Under the pieces are notes generated by a model. The model was not told the origin of the DNA. It saw only the letters and a list, made by a program, of their open reading frames with translations, and made no database searches. Below, in pieces: positions 58,579 to 64,000 of a DNA stretch of 64,000 nt (positions are counted from its first letter, which is position 1; each line of letters opens with the position of its first letter). The stretch is from Cytophagales bacterium. GTDB taxonomy: Bacteria > Bacteroidota > Bacteroidia > Cytophagales > Cyclobacteriaceae. The stretch lies in the NCBI GenBank assembly GCA_022360055.1, contig JAKSDO010000006.1, positions 1 to 64,000 of the forward strand, read 5' to 3'. The position numbers and the translations under genes are program-made.

Positions 58579-59116
58579 AGTTAAATTTTACGGTTACGTC
58601 CACAATTTCTGCAATGTTGTAAAAAACCACCTTTGGGATTTTGATCTTGTAGTCTTTAAGCCTGATGGGGAAACTGGCATTAAGCTCCAGGGAATTGTCA
58701 GCAAATTTTAAGTGCCCTTCAACGGCAATATCCTGTTCGATACCGTGTATCGTCATGGTGCCTCTGGCAACGGCTTTTTGGCGAACGCTTAGAGCGGGGT
58801 CATAATTTGTCACTTTCCCGGTAAATGTAGCTTTTGGATATTTATCCGATTCCATATAGTTTTCGTTAAAATGCTCCTGCATCAATGATTTTTCAAAGGT
58901 GAATGACCTGATCGGAATTGAAAAAACGATTTCTCCGGAGCTCATATCAAAAGCGCTTTTCCCATCGAGGTTGGTGGCCTCGATGTCTTCCATAGGGGCA
59001 TCCGAAAAGAAATGAACCGAGGAAGTGTTCGATTTGTATTTTTGACAATATGCATTCATTGAGAAAATGGCGAACAACAAGTGCACGATGGCGATTGCCA
59101 TATTTGTTTTTTTCAT
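58562..59116 (-). CDS. YceI-family periplasmic protein
   Basis: 184 residues. Signal peptide to about AYCQ. The body follows the YceI lipocalin-like fold: SSVHFFSDAPMEDIEATN, ESDKYPKATFTGKVTNYD, VARGTMTIHGIEQDIAVEGHL. YceI proteins bind isoprenoid lipids or quinones, which suits a periplasmic electron-carrier context with the two cytochrome-like genes upstream. The gene overlaps DUF5777 by 17 bp. Confidence 0.9.
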   Translation of the reverse strand: MKKTNMAIAIVHLLFAIFSMNAYCQKYKSNTSSVHFFSDAPMEDIEATNLDGKSAFDMSSGEIVFSIPIRSFTFEKSLMQEHFNENYMESDKYPKATFTGKVTNYDPALSVRQKAVARGTMTIHGIEQDIAVEGHLKFADNSLELNASFPIRLKDYKIKIPKVVFYNIAEIVDVTVKFNYEKLN

Positions 59117-59144
59117 GGCCTTTAACGATAAAATGACGTTTCAA

Positions 59145-59498
59145 TTAATTTTCGGGCGCGCCCGCATCTACCCAACAGGCAATTGCATCGATTTCATCCT
59201 GCCTCAGACTTAAACCCGAAGTCGGGGGCGGCATGGTCCCGTTGGACGTCCGGGCTCTTATTCTTGCGGCATTGGCTGAAATTTGAGCGTAGGTTTCCAA
59301 CGTTGGCTGTTGCCGGCCATTTACATGGCAGCCGCTCACAGCGCAATTCGAACGAATGACCGGATGAATTACCTGAGTAAATGAAATGCCCCCGGGGGGG
59401 CATTCCCGCTCCCCGTACAACTCTTCGGCATTGTCATATGCACATGAGCAGCATATAAAAAGCATTAACCCGGAAAATAGTGTCTTGATCCCGAGCAT
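59145..59498 (-). CDS. Small cytochrome c-like lipoprotein with CX4CH motif
   Basis: 117 residues. Lipobox near LFICCSC (about Cys16-19). A single heme-type motif is CAVSGCH, four residues between cysteines rather than two, preceded by FTQVIHPVIRSN. The C-terminus carries GTMPPPTSGLSLRQDEIDAI and CWVDAGAPEN, the planctomycete-cytochrome-like tail with a candidate Met axial ligand. It is a close paralog of the next gene, 3 bp away. CX4CH heme attachment is known but uncommon, so heme binding is inference. Confidence 0.82.
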   Translation of the reverse strand: MLGIKTLFSGLMLFICCSCAYDNAEELYGERECPPGGISFTQVIHPVIRSNCAVSGCHVNGRQQPTLETYAQISANAARIRARTSNGTMPPPTSGLSLRQDEIDAIACWVDAGAPEN

Positions 59499-59501
59499 AT
59501 C

Positions 59502-60071
59502 TTAATTATCCGGAGCACCCTGATCGACCCAATCCGCAATGAGCTTGATTTCACTATCCGGTAGCGGCCCGGTAGGAGGCATGGATTTATCTCCGGTCTT
59601 CGTCTTTATTGCAGCCGCCCTGGCTTTTACATTGTCGTACGTAGCAAAAGTGGGAATGCCTTGCCGGTCGCCGTGGCAGTTTGATAGCTGACAATTATTG
59701 TCAATAATCGGCCTTATTTGATTTGCATAGGATACTTCCGGTACTTCCGCGACCGTCACCATTTCACTGTCCGTGCATTCGTTGGCGTCTTTAACCGTCA
59801 AGGTATAATCGCCTGCAGCCAAATTGGAAAACAAACCGCTTGTTTGAAATGTAGAGCCGTCGATGCTGAACATATAGGGATCGGCTCCTCCGGTAGCGCT
59901 TACAGTGATTTCTCCGGTCGCTTTTCCTTCAATGCTGACCTTCACATTGTCAACACTAATTTCCGGGCCATTCATACATGGGTCCGGATCATCTTCGGAA
60001 TCACTACACGAGTTGAGTGCGAAAAGGATTACTACAATAAATCCTGCCAGTAATAATTGTTTGCTGTTCAT
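59502..60071 (-). CDS. SprB-repeat plus CX4CH cytochrome-like lipoprotein
   Basis: 189 residues. Signal with lipobox ALNSC (Cys22). A SprB-type repeat (about 45-105) has TGEITVSATGGADPYMFSID and AAGDYTLTVKDANEC. The C-terminal 80 residues form the same domain as the neighbouring lipoprotein: IRPIIDNNCQLSNCHG (CX4CH), a YDNVKARAAAIKTKTG stretch, and MPPTGPLPDSEIKLIADWVD. The two genes look like a duplication in which one copy gained the SprB repeat. It probably binds one heme in the periplasm or at the surface. Confidence 0.83.
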   Translation of the reverse strand: MNSKQLLLAGFIVVILFALNSCSDSEDDPDPCMNGPEISVDNVKVSIEGKATGEITVSATGGADPYMFSIDGSTFQTSGLFSNLAAGDYTLTVKDANECTDSEMVTVAEVPEVSYANQIRPIIDNNCQLSNCHGDRQGIPTFATYDNVKARAAAIKTKTGDKSMPPTGPLPDSEIKLIADWVDQGAPDN

Positions 60072-60130
60072 AAGTCTGTATTTTGGTTAATAATCGATTC
60101 TGTATCGGTTGACTTTCCATTTTCAAAATG

Positions 60131-61378
60131 TCATTTGTTGGCTACGTGATATTTATATATAAAGTAGATTCCGAGGGTGTGTAAATCCACCTTGCCCCAT
60201 CCGATGCCTGTAGTCGGGATCTTGATAAACGGTTCGATTTGTATCGCGCTTTTTCGCGCCAGTTGATATTGATACCCGATTGAGAAATTAACTATTCCAA
60301 ACGGATAAACGGTCATTTTATCTGTCCCCCAATGGTCCGGCAGTTCCGGATCATCCTGTCTGTAGTGGAAATAGTAATCTTCTTTCAACAGAAAATATGT
60401 AGAAGCTCCGGCAGATACAAAGGCCTGATTTCTTCCATTTGTCAGGAAATTATACCTGAGATTTAGCGGAACATCGACCATGGTGCATTCTCCGTAAGCT
60501 TCATCGGCGGCAATTCCCTTTTTCCAATATCTGGCGGGAGCATGATAATCCTCTCCGTAAGTTTCATATTTGTTATTTACCCAGACTGCCCCGGTATTTA
60601 TCATGAATCGCTTTGAAATTCCGTACTCCATGAGCATAGTCCATCTCGAACCCGGAGAAACGAAATTTCCAATACCCACGGTGCTAAAGTCGGGGCTGTA
60701 TCCGATGCCAACACTAAAAGATGGAGTTTTGGATGATCCTGGTGCATTAAGGGAAACGGGTTCGTACTCGATGAAGTAGTCTGTTTGAGTTTTCCCGATG
60801 GCCGGGACCGGCGTTAACGGAGAAAGAAAATGGAGCATAAAATCCTCGCGGTGTATCTTGGATTCTGCTCCATTCTCCAATACAGCATAGCCAATATCGT
60901 TTGTTTTTGATTTATTTCCGGGATTCCTGATTATTGATGTCGCATCGTTTTTGCGTTCGAATGCATATGCATTGCCATCGGTTCCTCCCAAATCAACCGG
61001 AGGTTCATCGCCGGCTTTATACAGGGTATTTGCATGGCCCTCCGAATCCGGAGTTTTTTTTGAAAATTCCGACTCTTTTGCCGTCCGTTCTTCTGTTTTT
61101 CCGGTGGGATCGGGGATGTCGTTAATTACCGCCTGAGCTTCATGCTGGCTGGTTTTTGAAAGGTAATTATAAGCAGACCAGGATAATGGGAGTATGAGCA
61201 GCAGGAGCGGAAGCAACCAAAATTTTTTGAGAAACGACATGAAGGTGAACATTACAGGCATTTCCCGATCCAACTGCCGCTCTAACTTGAGCCAATCTCC
61301 TTCATGGAATTCAAGGTTATGATGCCGGGCCCTTTCCCTAAAGAAATTTTCTAAATTATCCTTGTTTTGTTCGCTCAT
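60131..61378 (-). CDS. Single-pass protein with beta-barrel-like C-terminus, likely anti-sigma partner
   Basis: 415 residues. The first 45 residues are charged and soluble (FFRERARHHNLEFHEGDWLK), resembling the cytoplasmic part of anti-sigma factors. One TM helix follows (about 50-68, WLLPLLLLILPLSWSAYNYL), then a Ser/Glu-rich linker. From about 200 there is a beta-rich domain like outer-membrane beta-barrel proteins (FSVGIGYSPDFSTVGIGNF, FSIGYQYQLARKSAIQIEPF). The gene starts inside the end of the ECF sigma gene (23-bp overlap), so the pair is translationally coupled. An anti-sigma or signal-relay role is inference. Confidence 0.7.
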   Translation of the reverse strand: MSEQNKDNLENFFRERARHHNLEFHEGDWLKLERQLDREMPVMFTFMSFLKKFWLLPLLLLILPLSWSAYNYLSKTSQHEAQAVINDIPDPTGKTEERTAKESEFSKKTPDSEGHANTLYKAGDEPPVDLGGTDGNAYAFERKNDATSIIRNPGNKSKTNDIGYAVLENGAESKIHREDFMLHFLSPLTPVPAIGKTQTDYFIEYEPVSLNAPGSSKTPSFSVGIGYSPDFSTVGIGNFVSPGSRWTMLMEYGISKRFMINTGAVWVNNKYETYGEDYHAPARYWKKGIAADEAYGECTMVDVPLNLRYNFLTNGRNQAFVSAGASTYFLLKEDYYFHYRQDDPELPDHWGTDKMTVYPFGIVNFSIGYQYQLARKSAIQIEPFIKIPTTGIGWGKVDLHTLGIYFIYKYHVANK

Positions 61379-61925
61379 AATCTTCCTGAAAATACGCTTT
61401 CAATATCAATCTCAAATGCTTCTTTGCTTTTGACAGATTTGATTTTGAAGTACCGACCGAAATGTTCAACATATCGGCTATTTCTTCGTGCCTGTAGCCT
61501 TCGATTACATGCAAATTGAAAACCGCCCGGTATGCCGGCGATAATTTTCTGATCATCTCCAGAATTTCATCGTAAGAGATTCCGGACAAGATATCGTTTG
61601 CAATGGTTTGGGATTCGGCGGCTTCTATTCCGGTAGTGAATTCCATTTTCTTTTTTCTGAAGTTGTTTATACAAGTATTTACAATCACTTTTCTAAGCCA
61701 GGGTTTAAATGGCTTGGCGATATCAAATTTTTTGATGTTCTTGAAAATTTTCATAAATGCCTCGTTTAATAATTCTACAGCTTCGTCTCTATGGTCAGAA
61801 TAGCGAAGGCAAATGCTTAATCCATAGCCGTAAAAATGCTGATAGAGGTTTCTCTGACTTTTTCTGTCGTTTTTTTGACAGCCCTTTAAAAGGTTTGCAA
61901 GAAAAGGTTGAAGGTCCTTACTCAA
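61356..61925 (-). CDS. RNA polymerase ECF-type sigma factor
   Basis: 189 residues with sigma-70 region 2 (NLYQHFYGYGLSICLRYSD, EAVELLNEAFMKIFKNIKKF, PWLRKVIVNTCINNFRKK) and region 4 (LSPAYRAVFNLHVIEGYRHE, EIADMLNISVGTSKSNLSKA). It lacks regions 1.1 and 3, as in ECF sigmas of Bacteroidota. The next gene, overlapping by 23 bp, encodes the TM/beta-barrel protein thought to control it. The gene lies 72 bp after the PepSY-like lipoprotein gene. It may drive the downstream cytochrome, YceI and DUF5777 genes. Confidence 0.92.
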   Translation of the reverse strand: MSKDLQPFLANLLKGCQKNDRKSQRNLYQHFYGYGLSICLRYSDHRDEAVELLNEAFMKIFKNIKKFDIAKPFKPWLRKVIVNTCINNFRKKKMEFTTGIEAAESQTIANDILSGISYDEILEMIRKLSPAYRAVFNLHVIEGYRHEEIADMLNISVGTSKSNLSKAKKHLRLILKAYFQEDYERTKQG

Positions 61926-61997
61926 ATACTCAGTTTTATTGCCAGTACAATTAGACTGCAGAATTGGTTGCCTGAGTAGAAAAATACTTTCCGATTG

Positions 61998-62477
61998 TTA
62001 ATCGGTTTCCAGGATGTCTCCGTTCTCTGCGTCAATGATCACGGTCCGGGAGATGTCGTCAAATTCGAAGGAATAGACCCATTTACCTACGAAATCATCA
62101 TTTTGTTCCAACTCCCATTTCGAGATATTTTCATTTTTGACGACAGATTTTGCGACCGTAAGGGCCGTGCTTAGGTTGATTAAATTGTTTCCGGGAACAA
62201 TGTTATAATCAAAAGGCCCGGTTTGTCCTTCCATTTTCAGAAGTGTCAGGCCGTTTTTGGCCCAATAAAATTTCACGACGGCCCCGCTTTCATTTTCGAT
62301 TTTAATCCCCCAGGCGTCAATCCCATTTTCCTGATTGCTTTCTCGCTCCATTATTTCACCATCAAACAGCTCGAGTGATTTGTCAAGGGCTTCCGCCGGG
62401 ATGTCGGAAATATTGTTCTCGGCTTCTTCACATGAAAACCAAATACCCGACAGAAGAATTAAAGCGATCTTTTTCAT
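61998..62477 (-). CDS. PepSY-like lipoprotein
   Basis: 159 residues. Lipoprotein signal with lipobox IWFSC (Cys16). The C-terminal 75 residues have a PepSY-like pattern (LSTALTVAKSVVKNENISKWE, then WVYSFEFDDISRTVIIDAENGDI as adjacent pieces), a domain used for inhibiting or binding partners outside the cytoplasm. Family placement is moderate. Its start codon is directly preceded by a two-module repeat array (62478-62658). Confidence 0.7.
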   Translation of the reverse strand: MKKIALILLSGIWFSCEEAENNISDIPAEALDKSLELFDGEIMERESNQENGIDAWGIKIENESGAVVKFYWAKNGLTLLKMEGQTGPFDYNIVPGNNLINLSTALTVAKSVVKNENISKWELEQNDDFVGKWVYSFEFDDISRTVIIDAENGDILETD

Positions 62478-62568
62478 GTATTTAAGATTTGCAGAAACCT
62501 CGCCATGCGCCGCTGATCATCATGATCTTGTGTGTCTCAATAATTATCTCAGGCATGGCCTATTTCAT
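62478..62568 (-). repeat. 91-bp repeat module, type 2 (locus C), abutting the PepSY-like gene
   Basis: Minus-strand copy of type 2, ending exactly before the ATG at 62477. It is nearly identical to 22139-22229, but its small frame is broken by TAG at codon 3 (CAG in the other copy). The rest of the frame would otherwise stay open to the same TAA. The GATCA-TGA-TGATC hairpin is kept. Confidence 0.92.
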
Positions 62569-62658
62569 GTGTCTATATTTTTTTAGTTTACTGACACACA
62601 GAGCAATACAATCATGCTCGTGGGTGTCCTGAATTTGCTCCGGTCACGCCGGTTTCAT
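62569..62658 (-). repeat. 90-bp repeat module, type 1 (locus C)
   Basis: Minus-strand type-1 copy placed upstream of the type-2 module, so the order (1 then 2) is the reverse of locus A (2 then 1). Its small frame is broken at codon 5 (TGA in place of TGG). The GACAC/GTGTC and GAGCA/TGCTC hairpin arms are present, and the CCGGC/GCCGG mini-stem has one change. Confidence 0.92.
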
Positions 62659-63010
62659 TTCAATTTTCTTTATTAACAATACACTTGGATATTTGTTACG
62701 GCTGTCCCATTCAATGTATTCGTCCGGCGGACCTATTCTATAATAAATAACGATGTGTAGGTCCTCAAAATTCCTTTTTCCCCGAAGAATAAGATAGATG
62801 AACGATCGCGGCGCCTGCTTTGAACGTGATATTTGCCATTTCCGGCGGATGGGATTTTAAATTGCAACGGTCCGCGAATGGCCGAATCCGGATAATTGCC
62901 GCCGTGATTATTGGGTATTCTCCAAATATAATTTAAAATGTGATGGCTGTTGTATTGTTTGCAGCCCTTGCAATATGCGCACGAGCAGATCTTTTGAGTA
63001 TTTGTCCGTT
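62644..63010 (-). pseudogene. Possible decayed gene upstream of locus C
   Basis: On the minus strand, coding-like stretches lie in different frames, for example NNHGGNYPDSAIRGPLQFK followed by EDLHIVIYYRIGPPDEYIEW and KYPSVLLIKKIEMKPA. One or two single-base shifts at the runs near 62768-62779 would join them. The last frame ends at the TGA inside the type-1 module. No start codon or family is recognised. It may be a frameshifted remnant, or chance. Confidence 0.3.
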
Positions 63011-63493
63011 ATACTTGCCGTTTGAAATAAGCTCCATCGCAATGAAGGAGGTAAAATAACATGGGCATCTTTGAAATATTTAATGTTATAAAATAGTTCA
63101 AATAGAAATAATTTAAAGATAAATAGGTTTTGATTTTAGAATGAATCGTTGTTTGGTTACAAATTTTGAGTAGATCATTTCTTTAAATCCGGAATGATCA
63201 TGATTTATTGTGTTGTTAAAATATTTTTATATTCGTTCGTTAATTTACTCATAGCTATTCTTAACAGAATAATTTGTAACGTTAGAATAGTCAGTATAAA
63301 TAAAATAATTTATATTTAGTTTTATTTTGATACTTAACTACCATAGTGCAGAAAGTATTAAAATATCATTAAGTTTAGTTTTAGCTGGAAAAGCTTAATC
63401 CGAATAATTGGGTTAAGCTTTTTTCATTTTTCGTTTGATATAGTTACTTTTCCGTTCCGATGAACCAAAATTTTAGGAAGTAGCAATTATACG
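62659..63493. other. Long AT-rich intergenic region
   Basis: 835 bp with no intact gene. The left half carries the possible gene remnant described separately. From about 63060 the sequence is very AT-rich. It ends with a strong terminator hairpin at 63389-63424, about 70 bp before the aminopeptidase start. Confidence 0.5.
63389..63424 (+). terminator. Intrinsic terminator with no upstream plus-strand gene
   Basis: AAAAGCTTAA pairs with TTAAGCTTTT (10 bp, extendable with CC/GG) around a short AT loop, followed by a T-rich tail. No plus-strand protein gene lies upstream in the 830-bp gap, so it may end a small RNA, or act as an attenuator in the aminopeptidase leader. It could also serve transcripts in both directions. 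Confidence 0.75.
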
Positions 63494-64000
63494 ATGAGAT
63501 ACACACCTGCAAACAAAAATTTATACATAGAAAATAGAAAGAAATTTTCTTCGCATTTGCTTCCAGATTCGATAGCGATCTTTAATTCAAACGATATTAT
63601 GCCGTCCAGCGCCGATGGTGTTATGCCTTTCGTACAACAAACGGATTTGTTTTATTTAAGTGGAATTGATCAGGAGGAAAGTCTATTACTAATTTTTCCC
63701 GGAGCTGATGAAAAACACCATAGAGAAATCCTGTTTTTGAAGGAAACAAGTGAAGAAATAGCGATTTGGGAAGGGCATAAATATACAAAGGAAGAAGCAA
63801 AAGGACTTTCCGGGATAAAATCTGTTTACTGGTTGTCCCAGTTTAAGGAGATTTTCAATACCCTGGTGGTCCGGGCCGAAAATATATATCTGAATTCGAA
63901 TGAGCACCTCCGGGCAAAGAACGAGGTGGAAACGAGGGATACGAGGTTTGCCAAATGGTGCAGGGAAAATTATCGATTGCATAATTACGAAAGGTCACAA
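63494..64000 (+). CDS. Xaa-Pro aminopeptidase (aminopeptidase P), 3' partial
   Basis: 169 codons are visible before the window edge. The frame starts MRYTPANKNLYIENRKKF and contains the aminopeptidase P N-terminal domain signature: IAIFNSNDIMPSSADGVMPF, VQQTDLFYLSGIDQEES, LLLIFPGADEKHHREILFL and WEGHKYTKEEAKGL. The metal-binding pita-bread catalytic domain lies outside the window. The enzyme removes the residue before an N-terminal proline. Confidence 0.88.
   Translation, partial: MRYTPANKNLYIENRKKFSSHLLPDSIAIFNSNDIMPSSADGVMPFVQQTDLFYLSGIDQEESLLLIFPGADEKHHREILFLKETSEEIAIWEGHKYTKEEAKGLSGIKSVYWLSQFKEIFNTLVVRAENIYLNSNEHLRAKNEVETRDTRFAKWCRENYRLHNYERSQ

Overview
The window comes from a member of the Bacteroidota, probably a free-living, glycan-degrading Cytophagales-type bacterium; the lineage below phylum is inference. 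The supporting features are a SusC/SusD pair, TPR-plus-LuxR-HTH membrane regulators, an ECF sigma factor beside a TM/beta-barrel partner, a SprB-type repeat, many short lipobox signals, AT-rich start regions with few Shine-Dalgarno sites, and the PSCyt1/DUF1549/DUF1553/DUF1501 set shared with Planctomycetes. No rRNA, tRNA, CRISPR array, prophage or intact insertion sequence was found.

Layout. 1-5.4 kb: a partial gene, an AGE-family epimerase, an exo-sialidase lipoprotein and, on the other strand, a TPR/HTH regulator. 5.8-9.5 kb: a sulfur-themed run of an ASST-like protein, a ChrA-type transporter and a PAPS-type sulfotransferase. 9.8-22.1 kb: a glycan-use locus with SusC, SusD, a large FG-GAP/UnbV lipoprotein, a GH2 beta-galactosidase and an SDR. 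22.1-26.5 kb: split glycine dehydrogenase subunits GcvPA and GcvPB plus an AcoX-like NAD-kinase-fold protein, without GcvH or GcvT. 26.8-37.3 kb: an SDR, a sulfatase, the DUF1553/DUF1501/cytochrome membrane trio, and a D-lyxose-isomerase-like protein with a PfkB kinase. 37.4-46.8 kb: a polysaccharide cluster (YfhO, two glycosyltransferases, Gfo/Idh dehydrogenase, formyltransferase, DegT aminotransferase, UDP-GlcNAc 2-epimerase, methyltransferase-like protein) that fits assembly of an N-formylated amino sugar. 46.9-57.5 kb: a small membrane protein, DUF2461, a TreS-maltokinase fusion, a universal stress protein, an MscS channel, a CarboxypepD_reg protein, a lysine-rich coiled-coil protein and a second sulfatase. 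57.7-62.5 kb: a minus-strand run of DUF5777, YceI, two CX4CH cytochrome-like proteins, the TM/barrel protein, the ECF sigma factor and a PepSY-like lipoprotein. The window ends inside an aminopeptidase P gene.

The most unusual signal is a family of 89-91 bp modules. Two related types (1 and 2) occur at three loci: 22139-22319, 27581-27669 and 62478-62658. Each module opens with its own ATG, and each array ends exactly at the start codon of an unrelated gene (gcvPA, an SDR, a PepSY-like lipoprotein), always in the gene's direction. In the two-module arrays the order is 2-1 at one locus and 1-2 at the other. Three of the five modules hold an intact 24-28 codon reading frame; type 1 can also fold as a long hairpin.

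A second pattern is an 11-bp motif, GTATAGGTGAA, found once before susC, three times in tandem before the GH2 gene, and with one mismatch before the ASST-like gene. It may be an operator shared by these transcription units.
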